A stretch of 62,199 bases of DNA from Welwitschia mirabilis (taxonomy: Eukaryota > Gnetophyta > Gnetopsida > Welwitschiales). The position numbers were made by a program, and so were the translations under genes. Shown in pieces: positions 34,311-45,820 of the stretch; the first letter of the stretch is position 1; each line of letters starts with the position of its first letter. The notes under the pieces were generated by a model that searched no databases, was not told the DNA's origin, and was given only the letters and a program-made list of their open reading frames with translations. The stretch covers positions 41,109,519 through 41,171,717 of the forward strand of contig JBOZIK010000001.1 in the NCBI GenBank assembly GCA_051453625.1, in the 5' to 3' direction.

Positions 34311-34965
34311 GCAACTAGATAGTTTTGAAAATTTTATTTTGTTCATATCTTGTAATGCACTTTGAATTATTGATAGTATGTCTTGGACTATTGGTACTAA
34401 ATTCTTAGTCACATATTAATTTTCCTCGAAATCCTATATTTTCCTTGAAATCCCTTATCTAAGCCTTGTCATAAACCATACTAGGAACTGTGAAGGTTAC
34501 AGTTCTTATGCCATGCTTGCATGTGAAAGACCTATTATGAAGAAGGCCTTTGAATGAGTTAGCTATTGTAGTTTGGATTGAATACTATTTTCATTTCATT
34601 CTTGATGTTTATATGCATGAAGTTAAAGGACTTGGATTCCTAAACAATCTATATTAATCTTGTAAAAAACGACTTGCACTCAAATTTACTTTCAAGGATA
34701 TGCATATACTTTTATAATTATCTTTTCTTTCTTGAAAGGTTTTGAATATTTAAATTATTTGAAATTCGAGAGTTATATTTATGAATTATGGTATTTATGT
34801 GCTTTAAATTGGCCATAAATTGTTATTATCAATGGAACTAGATAATTTTTCTTAATATCTAATTAGAAAGTTTTAAAAGTAGAAATTTGTTTGATCATCA
34901 TTTTCTTGAATAACTAAAACATAACATAGGAGGATATTTATCATAAAATTCTATACATTACATTT

Positions 34966-34977
34966 TGGTATTAGAGC
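34966..34977 (+). promoter_or_regulatory. Primer binding site, decayed
   Basis: TGGTATTAGAGC, initiator-Met type with one C-to-T change. It follows the 33103-34962 LTR, and both copia and chromoviruses use this primer, so it does not decide which element it belongs to. Confidence 0.7.
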
Positions 34978-35091
34978 GTTATCATGTAGAAGTTTTTAGA
35001 TATTAGAAAGAGAGGACAACATAGCTTATGGTCTTATGAGTTTCAAGTTTTAAAAAGCACTAAAGATGCATACTCCAAACTTACAAAAACC

Positions 35092-36700
35092 ATGAGAGAT
35101 GCTGCAAGAAATTCCATTACACAGAGCAAGCCTAAAAGGGATTGCAAAAAGAAAAATAAGGTAGCTTTCATGTATGATTCAAAAGCAAAGAATGCTTTTT
35201 ACTTAGCTTATACAATTAAGAAATTAAATAGAATAGCCAGATGCAAAATGGCACAAGAGATATGGAATGTTCTAGTAAGGACATATGAAGGAATCTATGT
35301 CATCAAGAAATCAAAACTTCTTATTTGGATAAATCAGTTTGAAAATCTTAAGATGAACAATGATGAGAGAGTTCATGAATATTTCACAAGAGTTTTTAAC
35401 ATTGTAAATTTTATATATGATATCAGTAAAAGTATTCCTAAGTAAAGGTAATCCAAAAAATTGTTAGATCCTTAACTTTATAATACAAGTCTAAGATAAT
35501 AGCCATGGAAGAATCAATAGATTTTAACTCGATAAAGATTGAAGAATTACAAGTGCTTTGATACTTCACGAGATAAATCTCATTCAAGATGCTACTTTAA
35601 AATAAAAGTACATTGCTCTTAAAGCTAGTGAAAGAATAAAATAAGGTTTAAAAGAAAAAATAAAGGAATAATTAGAAGGAGATAAATCTAGAGATGATAT
35701 GGATGAAGAACTTTCTCTCATCATAAGACAAGTCAAAAAAATGTCTTTTACAGAAGAATAACAAAAAAAGAATAATAAGAAATTATTTGATTTCAAGCTA
35801 GAGGTAAGTCTAAAGGTAAGAATTCTAATAGTCCTTCATTTTCTTCTAAGACTGGTATTTCCAAGTTAGAACATTAGGTTTGTAAAGCATGAGAATACAT
35901 AGCCTTAGAATGTCCTAGTTTTAATAGAATACACAAAAAAGCATAAAAGAAAGAACCAAACAAAAAAAAAAAAAAGATATTTCTTCAGAGAATGGGATGA
36001 TGATGAAGATGTAACTGAGATACAAACATCTAATGACAAAAAAGTTTATTCATCCTACATGGTCATTGTACACATTCAAAATAAAAGTGATGAAAAAAGA
36101 AAGAATATAAGAAAGAATCTAAATTAGAAAGTGAAGGTAAAACAACTATGAATCTTTAAGATAGGTATGAATTAACCTCTAAAGAATTATTAAGTTGCAA
36201 AAGGTATAGGCTAAAATGAAAAAATTACTTCATTCCTCATGAATTAGCATATGAAAAAGAAAAAGATTCTTGTAATAGGTTATCATCTAAAAATGCAGCT
36301 CTTAAAGATAAGGTTTAAAAACTAATGGATGAGTTAAAGCAGTTAGATAGGAACTTTTTGACTTAAAAAGAATTAATAAGAAGTTTACCTAAGAAATATG
36401 ACATTAAAAATCATGCTTAAATAACACATAAAGTGGTTTGGATTACAATGAAGCCTCCACTAGTACTTCAACTTCCTTGATCAACAAATGGAACTACAAA
36501 TCAAGCAACAAGCATTGAGTATATAAATACTATGATCTGTTATTACTACTATAAATGAGATCATTATCAATTTAATTATCCAATAAAATTAAAAAATATA
36601 TATTACATTAGAAATGCCAAAAGCCAAAAAATCATGGTATAATGTTTTGTGTGATTTAAGCTAAAGAAAATAGGGATTCAAAAATCAAGGCCGCCTCTAT
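35092..36700 (+). pseudogene. C3 gag remnant
   Basis: Open stretch 35092-35445 (117 codons) with MYDSKAKNAFYLAYTIKKLN, CKMAQEIWNVLVRTYEG and ERVHEYFTRVFNIVNF, a clear UBN2-type copia Gag. The usual N-terminal start is missing. A knuckle-like segment at about 35879-35914 reads CKA-stop-EYIALEC. Downstream parts are Lys-rich and broken. Gag packages element RNA. Confidence 0.85.
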
Positions 36701-37150
36701 TAGCACATATTGCACTATGAACAGTAAAGCAACATGCTTGGTACATTGACATTGAATGTTTAAGTCATATGATAAGAGACAAATATAGTTTTACCACCTT
36801 AACATAGTAAGACAAAGAATCAATCACTTTGGATATAACATAAAAGCACATACCAAAGGTATTAAGACAATTAAAGGAGGTAACATATCTAAGGTAAAAG
36901 ATGTTTTCTTTATAAAACATTTGTAACATAATGTTTTAACTTTAACTATGTAATGTAAACTTTTCTATTACTGTATCAAAGATAATTGTATTATTAAATA
37001 ATATAACTCAGCCAAAGTATTATTTTCTAGTATTAGAAAATCAAATGTTTATATCACTACTCTATAAGATATTTCTAATAAGGAAACCAAGTATTTATTA
37101 AGTACTACAAGTAAAACAAAGCTATGAAACAAGAAGCTTAAACATGTAAA
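36700..37150 (+). pseudogene. C3 protease remnant
   Basis: AWYIDIECLSHMIRDK near 36737-36785 corresponds to the copia protease signature WyLDSGcSrHMtGdk; the catalytic DSG is changed to DIE, so the active site is lost. Confidence 0.75.
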
Positions 37151-37960
37151 TAAATACCTACTAAAAATGTTATGCATAAAAGAAATGATAAGAGAACTTC
37201 CCAAAATAAAAAGCACTAATAATCACATTTTTGAAGCATGAAAAAAAAAGTAAATAAGGGCAACATTTGGTAAGAAATATACTGTTACAACTAAATTTCC
37301 TTTAGATCTTTTATATATTAATATTGTTGGTCATCTTCTAGAAAATGTCTTGGTAAGAAAAGATACTATTTAACTTTTTTGATTACTACTCTTAATTTAC
37401 ATAGGTATCCTTTCTTACACATAAGGATGAGGTATTTGATATTTTCTCTAAGCTATGCATTAGGTTACAAAACCAAAAGACATACAAGATCAATATGATA
37501 AGAAGTGAAAATAACAATAAATTTAAAAAGTTAAAGTTTAGAGATTTTTGTAAATAGTTTAGCATTCTCCACTAATTCCTTATACTAAGAACTCCCCAAT
37601 AAATTGGAGTGGCTAAAAGAAAGAATAAAGTACTAAATGAACTAGAAAGAACAATGATGTATGATAATCAGGTTTCTTATCCTTTTTGGGCAGAAGCCAT
37701 CAACACTACTTGTTACATTTCAATTTAAGTTCTCATAAGACCTTTCACTTCTAAAAAGTCATATGAACTATAGTCTAGTAAAAAACCATTTGTAAGTTAT
37801 TTTAATATATTTGAGTTAAAATGTTTTATCTTAAATGAAAAGGATAAGTTAAGAAAATTTAATTCAAAAGTTAATGGTAATAGTTTTAAGGATATTCTAT
37901 GGTTAGTAAATCCTACTAACTATTCAACGAAAAAACTTGTGTAGTAGAGAAAATCATAAA
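37150..37960 (+). pseudogene. C3 integrase remnant
   Basis: Visible parts include LRTPQ-IGVAKRKNKVLNE near 37588-37640, FWAEAINTTCYIS near 37687-37722 and SYFNIFELKCFILNEKDKL near 37795-37855. Very decayed, with frame changes. Confidence 0.75.
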
Positions 37961-38239
37961 TGTCAAAACAAGTGATATTGACCCAACTTTTATATTTGTG
38001 TAAGATGACTATATTCCTATGTAGATTGATCAATCGTCTAGCCATCTTAAAGTTTAATTAGTTAGTGGAAAGGAAAAAGAAGAAGAAACTGATAAATAAA
38101 ATCCTTGAAACATGATCAAGCTAAAAAGAAGTCATTCTACAAGAAATACAAGTGGTAGTTCTTATGAAAGTATTTAAACATGAAGCCATACTAAGGAATT
38201 TTATGGATTTATAGCTTATATCTCACAAGTAAAATCCAA

Positions 38240-38945
38240 ACATTTTAATGAAGATAAGAGTGATGAACATTGGATGATAGTCATGCAAGAGGAGCTACTA
38301 AATCATGTAATAAAACTAATATTAGTATAAATTAAATTTTTAAAAATANNNNNNNNNNCAAATGAAAATGGTAATATGACTAGAAGTAAAGCACGATTAG
38401 TAGTAAAACCATACAATCAATAAAAAGAAATAGATTTTGAAGAAACCTTTCATCAATAGCACATATAAAATCAGTAAGGATGCTTTTAGATTTTTCTTGT
38501 GTGAAAGGATTCAAACTCTATCAAATGGATGTTAAAAATGAATTTTTAATTTGAGTACTTCAAGAGGAAGTACATGTTGAGAAATCAAAAGGTTTCATAA
38601 ATTTGCATAATTTAGGCTATGCTTATAAATTGAAAATGCCTTTTTATGGTTTCAAGCAAGCACCCAAACTTGGTACAAAAAGTTATCTAGTCATCTAATA
38701 GAAAATAGATTCAAATAAGCACATCTTACATTACATTATTTATTAAAGTAGATGGTAAGGATTTTATTATTATGAAAATGCATATAGATGATATTATTTT
38801 TAAAGGTACTAAAAAATTATTATGTAAGACCTTTGCTAAGATAGTATAAGAATGAGTTTGAAATAAGTCTCATGGGAGAGATAAGAAATATCTTTGGGTT
38901 ACTAGTTATATGTTACATTATCAACTTACATGTATTTGATAGGGT
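38240..38945 (+). pseudogene. C3 reverse transcriptase remnant
   Basis: KARLVVKPYNQ near 38388, MDVKNEFL near 38525, and HIDDIIFKGTKK at about 38781 where YVDD has become HIDD. A 10-N gap lies at 38349-38358. The reading stops near 38940, where a gypsy-related complex begins, and resumes near 49008. Confidence 0.8.
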
Positions 38946-39090
38946 ATTTTGAGTAGTCGTGCAGGATATTAGATAGGTTTATGCTGGATTTCTATGATAA
39001 TGGAGAGTTGAGATGACAAATACAAAAACATACAATATTCATGATATTTTACAACATTTAAAGTAGTTTACAATATTTCCTATTTTGAAG
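38945..39090 (+). repeat. Direct repeat X, first copy
   Basis: About 140 bases matching 47650-47795 in the same orientation, sharing words such as AGGTTTATGCT, TTTCTATGATA and TTTAAAGTAGTTTACAATATT. The copies bracket the G4/G3 complex. Origin unclear. Confidence 0.75.
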
Positions 39091-40536
39091 TCTTTGGTTT
39101 GCTAATATTGTTTGTTGAAGGACATTTACCAAAGTTATCTATTTTGGCATTTTTTATCTCTTGTGCTCTTTTCATTTCATCCAAAGAGTTTGTAAATTAA
39201 CCATTTGAATGTTCAAAGTTGGATGAACTTGGTTGATAATATGTGTTTTCAAGTCGGTTTCTAAAAGGTTGAGGATTATTTTGGAAATATGTGTTCAACA
39301 TAGGTTGTGTCTAATTTTGATTTTGGAAGTTTTAAAATGGTTGATTAAAATCACAAACTTATTAATGAATTCTTTCTTTATAAGTTGGCAGAAGAGGATA
39401 ATTTTTGATGACATGATAGTTGTCCTCACATAAATCACAATTTGGTATAACATTTCTTTCTGTTGCAGTTTTAGCATCTAAGAGCATTTACACATACTTC
39501 TCTAGGGTTGTTGTAAAATATTTTATAGAATTTCCAAGGTTTTATTCTACCTCTTTTTGTTATCTTACCTTTTTTAAGCCCTTAATGAGTTGGCCTATCA
39601 TTTGATTTTTTTTTAGGTGTTAACCAAGTTTAACTTACTTACACAAGCTCTTTTAGTTTTATTCAAGCATCATCTACTATAAGGTTCATGAGGTTTCCTC
39701 CATAAGAAAAATCTACAAGTTGTTTAATGTGTAATATAGAAGTAGTATATTAGTTTTATTGGTAATAAAACATCTACTAGATTAGAGTGGATTGCTATAA
39801 AGAAATGCTCATATGTGGAGGCATAGTTTTCATTTGGTTTTTATTGGTAGTTTATTACCTCTTTTTTTCTTTTTCTTACATTTTCTTCACTCATGAATCT
39901 TTTTATAAAGGTTTCCCAGACTTGATCACATGTTTTTAAACTTTTTTAGGGTATAATCTTTAGCCAAAATTTTCCCTACTCTTTAATGTCATGGTAAAGA
40001 TTACCATGTATGTTCTATCCATTATTTTTTTCTTCTCATTTCGCCAGGTGAGGATAAGTTGTTTAATTTCTCCAATGTGTTGAACGAGATCCTCCTCATA
40101 TTCTATATTAAAAGTTGGGCAGGCATGTAAATTTTTAAGCTTGACATCATCTCTTAAGGGTAGGTTAAAAAGTGTTTGAATTTTTCTTTTCTTGTTGGCC
40201 AACAATTCCCTCATGGTTAAGTTTACATTAGGAGTATAAGATCGTATGACATGTTTTTATTTATGGGAGGTACTTGACATTGTATTTTTGTTTTCTCCTT
40301 CTACATGTTTTTTATTAAGGAAATCAGATTTAGAAAAAACAAATTTGAAAGGAGGATTGAGTGCATTTGGAGATTGTTATTCTGACTCTTTTTCTATGTC
40401 CACTAGTCCTTCTTTGATGTTCTTTTCTATTAGCTGCTTTTCTTTGAGATATTTCTTCTCTAAATTGATCATATCACAACATCTTAAAAATAGCAAATAA
40501 TAAAAATAGATAAAAAATAATAGACCATCATCTTAT

Positions 40537-40554
40537 CTGTTGTGAGGACAACAG
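40537..40554. promoter_or_regulatory. Perfect hairpin CTGTTGT-GAGG-ACAACAG
   Basis: Seven-base stem with GAGG loop in the G4 leader. It shares loop and pattern with 51710-51727, whose stem differs by a compensated base pair. Confidence 0.6.
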
Positions 40555-40740
40555 AAGGAATGACAAATACAGAAACAATAAAAACAAAAATAGAACTGAA
40601 ATCGAAACACCAAAAAAAAAAAAAAAAAGAAATAGGACTATTATTTACCTGATCATTTAGAAATCATAGGAGATAATAGAAATTGATTTATTTTATAAAA
40701 ATTACAATACAAAAATAAAACTAAAACAAAAATAGCACAC

Positions 40741-40768
40741 TGTCATCCTAATAGTCATGGGGACGACA
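40741..40768. promoter_or_regulatory. Hairpin TGTCATCC ... GGACGACA
   Basis: Eight-base stem with one mismatch and a 12-base loop (TAATAGTCATGG) in the G4 leader; same family as the LTR hairpins. Confidence 0.5.
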
Positions 40769-40943
40769 GAAGGAATGACCACACTTGTTTACGAAAAACT
40801 AAAATTGAAAGACCAAAACTAAAATCCAGCACATGAAAAACCTATATCTTTTAATAAAATATAATACCACATAGATAAATAATTAAATAGAGGTCCGATA
40901 CACTCACTTGAATGATGACAACCTTTATACTCCTCAATAGCCT

Positions 40944-40961
40944 TCCCTGATAATATCACTA
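40944..40961 (-). promoter_or_regulatory. G4 primer binding site, tRNA-Asp type, decayed
   Basis: Minus strand TAGTGATATTATCAGGGA, three bases after the LTR end. It aligns to the tRNA-Asp complement used by Athila elements (TGGCGCCGTTGCCGGGGA) at 10 of 18 positions; seven of the eight differences are C-to-T or G-to-A. Confidence 0.65.
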
Positions 40962-40964
40962 ATT

Positions 40965-42025
40965 TGTTGCAATGTGTATTTCTGTAAGCTTTTATCTTTA
41001 AAGAGATCTTGTCATTAATAATAAAAATAAATATTTTGCATAATACATCATACTAGTATAATGGGAGTTAACTTGAAATGTCATATTCTCATTGAAGTCT
41101 ATGAGTATGAGACTTAGGTTGCTTTGAAAATGAACAGGAACTAGAAAATAACAATGCAAGAAACTAAAGTACCATGCAAGATGAATCTAAACTAATATGC
41201 AATACAAGAATAACCTTAACTCTACTTTCTTTTAGCCTTAATAAAGATTGCCCTTGATAATCTATATCACCCAAGAAATTGGCACTAGATCAAGGGTAAG
41301 ATAGCTTATAAGGGTTATAAGAAAATCTAACATCTAAATATGAAAATAAAGTAAGGTTTTTGCATTAAAGGTTAATAATTATCTTGGTTACAAAATAGCT
41401 AGGTCTGAATGGAAGATACATAGCCCTCCACCAAGTGCACATCTTTCTGTAATGCTTAAGATAGACCTCCTGCCCTTCGCTCTCCTATTATGAGAATGTC
41501 TGGTGCATCGAAGATAAAAAGGAGAGTTGAAGGGGGCCTTATTTATAAAAAATATAGTAGAAAAGGATAAATAGTAGATGCAGTTAAGTGCACTTATCAA
41601 TGACTCAGAAACAGATAAAACAGGTAAGGTAATCTATCAGAGTCAGTTACATGTTAGTGTTATCTTGGCTGTCATCCAAATGACATAGGGGATGATAGCA
41701 CATTATAAAATATCTTTGAAATAATGACTCAGCAGTCCACATCAGCAGTCATCGTCCTACCTGTCATGTGGATGACAGAGGGTACGATGGTCTTCTTTAA
41801 TGGTTTTATTGAGGAGAAACTTAGCATTTTTTATCATGAGTCCTTTTTAAAATCTCTATTCTTAAGCAAGTGCCTTTAATGCATTAGATTTGGATAATAA
41901 TTGCACTTGTCTGAGATTTCCTCTTGTATCTCCAAAATCCTCAGAATTATACCTAAACTTATATAAAAGTCCTATAAAACAACTCATAAAATCCCATCAA
42001 ATAACCATAAATTGGAAGCACAATA
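40965..42025 (-). repeat. G4 5' LTR
   Basis: Plus strand begins TGTTGCAATGTG and ends GGAAGCACAATA, of the gypsy LTR family seen in G2, G5 and G6. PBS and gag at lower coordinates make it the 5' LTR of a minus-strand element. TATA box on the minus strand at 41540-41547. The minus-strand frame at 41388-41600 lies inside it. Confidence 0.85.
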
Positions 42026-43440
42026 TATGATTAGATGGATCCTCCTCATGAAAAAATTTAATTTAACTATCACTGATAAAGCAGGAAAATATAATTTTGT
42101 TGCTGGTCATTTGTTTCATTTTCTCTTCTCCTATTAATGATCTTGTTATTGATGATTTTTTTTTCCAAATGAATAACTTTTTACTATATATTTTACTCAT
42201 CCTTCTCTTTGATATGCTGATATTATTAATTACCTTAAAACCATAAAAATACCATAACATTGAACTTATAATCAATAAAAATCCTTTTTCCTATTGTAGG
42301 TGTAAAGATCAAATTATGCAAAAAAGTATGCCTAATTGGGAAAAATCTAATATCCTTTATCTTTATCATGTTCGTATTTGTGGATATTATTTTAATGAAT
42401 AGAAAACAACTATGAAAATTCTGCACTCTAGGTTTTATTAGCCTACTCTTTTTTAGGATTCAATTGACTTTGCTAAAAGGTGTGATTCTTGTCAGCATAA
42501 TGATATCCTTCTTCATGCTAAACGGATGCTCCTTAAACATATTCTTGAATGTGAATCTTTTGACTATTGAGGAATTAATTTTAGAGGCCCTATTCACCCA
42601 CCTTCTAATGAGAAAAATTACATTTTAGTGGGTATAGATTATATTACTAAATGGATTAATAACTTATATTTTTTTAAATATTTAGTTTTCTTAGGATTAT
42701 TATTAATGATTAAGAAACTCATTTTATAAATTAACATTTTAGAAACTTCTTTTGTTCATTATAATAGAACATAGAATAACGTGTGCTTATCATCTATAAA
42801 TAAATGGTCAAGTTAAAAATGCAAATAGAGAAATTAAAAAAATGTTACCAAAACTTATCTCTATTAATAAGAAATATTGGGCTTCTAAACTTAATGATGT
42901 TCTTTGGGCTTACCATACTACTTAGCATAAATATCTTGGTTTTTCACCTTATGAAATTGTGTATGAAAAAGTTTGTATTTTACTTATTGATGTGTGTTAA
43001 AACTCTTATCATGCTTCTTATCAACTTAATTTTGTTGACCTTCATGAAAAAATTAGATATAAATTAGCCCAATTAGATCAATTTAATGAAAACCATACTT
43101 GTGGTATACATCATTAATTAATCCATAAAACCCAAGCTAAGTCCAAACATGATAGAAAGCTATCTCATAAAAAGTTTGAACTAGGTTAACTTATCCTTTT
43201 ATATAATACTAAAGTACATCTTTTGAATAACAAGTTAACCTCTAAATGGTTAGATCCTTATCTTATAGATAAATTACATTCTAATGGCTCTATTGAGATT
43301 TTTGATTTAGAGATTAAGGATATCTAGAAAGTTAATGGACAAAGGTTTAAACTACATAAAATTTTTTTTAATGCAACCTTGAACATGGTAGAAGTACTTG
43401 TTTTAGAGGTTTTCTTTAATGAAAAGGACTTTTACCCTAT
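42026..43440 (+). pseudogene. G3 RNase H end and integrase remnant
   Basis: It opens with MIRWILLMKKFNLTI and DKAGKYNFVAGHLFHF (usual rLIRWiLlLQeFdleI ... DKkGxeNxVADHLSRL), the end of gypsy RNase H. Integrase follows: zinc-binding end with RCDSCQ near 42480, core GINFRGPIHPPSNEKNYILV near 42570-42630 and DYITKWI, and the C-terminal barrel NKLTSKWLDPYLI near 43220-43260 with KVNGQRFKLHKI near 43330-43360. Broken by stops; homologous to the G2 remnant at 28440-28725. Confidence 0.85.
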
Positions 43441-44880
43441 CATTATCTGAATTCTCTGTTAGCTTATTCATTTGGTAGATGTCATGATATCACTTAATTA
43501 TCTTTTAAATTTAACTTATGTGTTGTTTTATAAAGTTTTCATGACTAGTATTCATACTTGGGCATTTTATAGTGATAAGAATAGATTCACCCAATCTTAA
43601 GACATTTCCATATCTATGGACTTCACTTTAAAGAATGATGCCTTAGTTCTTGTGCTTTTTTTAATGGTATGAGGTTGTTGGTTGTTTAATAGTGTTTTTT
43701 TCTTTCTTTCATTTCACTTATTTACTTCTATATTTTTAAGTGTTTAATCATGTGAAAAATATTTAGAGGAAAAAATAAGAGAAAAAAAGAAGAAAGAAAG
43801 AAAATAATGATCATGATCTATTATATTTGTGCTTTAAGAAAAATGCATGATCACCATGATGTCATACCACATTGGGTAAATCTTTTAAAAGGAACCTTTG
43901 GTAGTGTTGACACCTATGGGAACTTCACTGGGGGATTAGTTGATCATGCTTCATGGGTTCTTACTTCTCTAACTATGTTTGTACTTTCCTCTTCATTAAA
44001 AAAATGTAATAAACTTTGAGCTATGGGATTAATGGTGTTCTTGGTATTATTAGAGGCATTTCTTATTTTCTAGACTCTTAATATTCTCACATGATTATTT
44101 CACTTTTAAAGATTTGAATGTGTTTTGGGGTATGAGTAAATGAGTTCATTTCTGAGTAGCTTTTAATCTTATCATTCCTTGTTCTAAGCACTTAAACTTT
44201 TAGTATCATCATAATCATTGCTTTTTTAAGTGAAAATTTATGGCATTTATACATTTTGTTATGAATTTTTACTTAAGTGATTTTATGATGTCTTCCATAA
44301 GGGTTTGCTAGGTTATAATTCAGGATAGATAAGCAATCTTCTTCACATTCCTTATGTTTGTTTTCATTTCTATTTTCTTTAATTTTTCAGTTTGTTATTT
44401 TAAAGTCATTTTTGCATTTTCTCATATTTACATAGGACCTTATAATTTAGTAGTTTCTTTGTCATTCATTCATGACATATCATTTCTTATTTATCATTAG
44501 AGGTAAACAGAAAATCTTTTATGTTTTACAGCTTTTATGAGATTCCTTGTATCTTTTGGAGTTCTGCACTTTATCTTGTTTGGGTACATTCATTCAATCT
44601 TTATTGTTAGATTTTAGCCTAGTTACTATGTCTTCTTTAGCCCCTCTTATTATCTGTTTTAAGTTTTTCACTTCATCCTAATTTTCATGATTCTCTCTTA
44701 TTTCCTATTTCTCCAAGTTTTCTAATAAATTATGATACCTTCATGATAATATATTAGTCTACCTTTCTTGGGTAATAAGTTTATTTTTGTTGAATTTTTT
44801 AAAAGTTCCATTGTACACTTAGTTATTTAAATGATATAGGCAGATGACAGCTTGATTTTTTCTGAGATTTATCCTAAAGA
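43441..44880 (+). mobile_element. G3 3' noncoding part with conserved block
   Basis: 43568-43660 and 43830-43990 match, inverted, the blocks at 485-560/125-300 and 28250-28330/18430-18520. The rest is T-rich noncoding. The 70-codon frame 43807-44019 lies inside the repeated block, so it is not taken as a gene. Confidence 0.7.
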
Positions 44881-44899
44881 TATCATCTGGATGAAGCGA

Positions 44900-45820
44900 C
44901 TAGATAAAAATGTAATAAAATTATTACCAAGCCCTTTGTTCCTAATTATTCTTCAAATCATTATTGTTTCCATCTATTTTTTCAAGAGATAATGAGTCCC
45001 TTAGTCCTTGCCATCACTTTGGATTTGGTTCTCATGAGATTCACTTCCAAATTTACTAGATTTTTGTAAATTTCTGAAAATGAGGTATTTTTTTTCACCC
45101 TCATCTTTTTTAAGTTTTATTTTATTTTTTAGCCTTTTGATAGTTAGTTTTCAAGTATGTTGATTATTTTTTTATCCTCTTTAAATTTGAACTTACATAT
45201 TTGATTTTTGTCATGTATTTCGAAAGTTATAATCAATTGTGCATTTTATAAAAAAAGTTTAGGTTTTAACTTTCACACAAATTTCTCGCAAACTATAGGT
45301 TAAAAAATAGTGGTCCTTTAGAGAAAATTAATCAGTTTGATGTGTTCTATGATTCTCCTAGANNNNNNNNNNNNNNNNNNNNNNNNNNNNNNNNNNNNNN
45401 NNNNNNNNNNNNNNNNNNNNNNNNNNNNNNNNNNNNNNNNNNNNNNNNNNNNNNNNNNNNNNCCTTTAGAGAAAATTAATCAGTTTGATGTGTTCTATGA
45501 TTCTACTAGATTAGATTTTTCATTTTATCACTTTGAAATTTCACGTTATGGGGTGGGGGGTGGGGGGTCCACTTAAAAACTATTTTTCATTTTTTCACAC
45601 ATTTTAAAATTTTCTTCTCATGAATATGCATTTATGAGATGTATTAATACTTTTGAAGGGATAGGATGTATTTTCATGATTTTTATGTTTTTAATCAATT
45701 TTGGGGGGTCATTATTAAGCATCCACACAATGTATTTAACTTATCTATCCAAGCTCGTGTAACTTCCTTACATTTTTTTTAAAAACTAAGTAGGCCCTAT
45801 ACACATAGAGATACATAGGC
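44900..45820 (+). mobile_element. Conserved leader of the G3 post-integrase region
   Basis: The words AAACTATAGGTTAAA, TAGTGGTCCTTTAGAG, AATTAATCAGTTTGATGT and TAGATTAGATTTTTCATTT match the reverse complement of 61440-61560 in G6. A 48-base piece ending ATTCTNCTAGA is present on both sides of the 100-N gap (45363-45462). A G-run (45550-45568) lies after it. No ORF. Confidence 0.7.

Larger units (their letters stand above)
33103..34962 (+). repeat. Chromovirus-like gypsy LTR
   Basis: 33070-33102 reads TTTTGAGGATGAAACC then TTAAGGGATGGAG, which resembles the end of pol plus polypurine tract of Tekay/Del-type chromoviruses. The LTR would then start TAATATCATGTCC (decayed from a form like TGTCACGTCCCGAC). 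TATA box TATAAATAA at 33701-33709, end at ACATTACA (34962) just before a primer site. Length about 1.86 kb. Upstream pol is not present, and copia gag follows downstream, so this is a truncated or solo copy next to C3. Includes (TTA)n near 33488-33511 and a CCA-rich run near 33567-33622. Confidence 0.5.
39091..40930 (-). pseudogene. G4 gag remnant
   Basis: Minus-strand gypsy Gag, next to its PBS and 5' LTR. The open stretch 39960-40214 (84 codons) contains LHACPTFNIEYEEDLVQHIG and the helical part after it. Further down come VDFSYGGNLMNLIVDDA near 39660-39710 and a CCHC-like knuckle CDLCEDNYHVIKNY at 39398-39439 (last Cys now Tyr). Broken by many stops. Pol of G4 is missing. Confidence 0.7.

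Noticed and set aside
42804-43067. 87-codon frame as a separate membrane protein
   Set aside because: It overlaps the G3 integrase C-terminal region in another frame; hydrophobicity comes from T-rich sequence.
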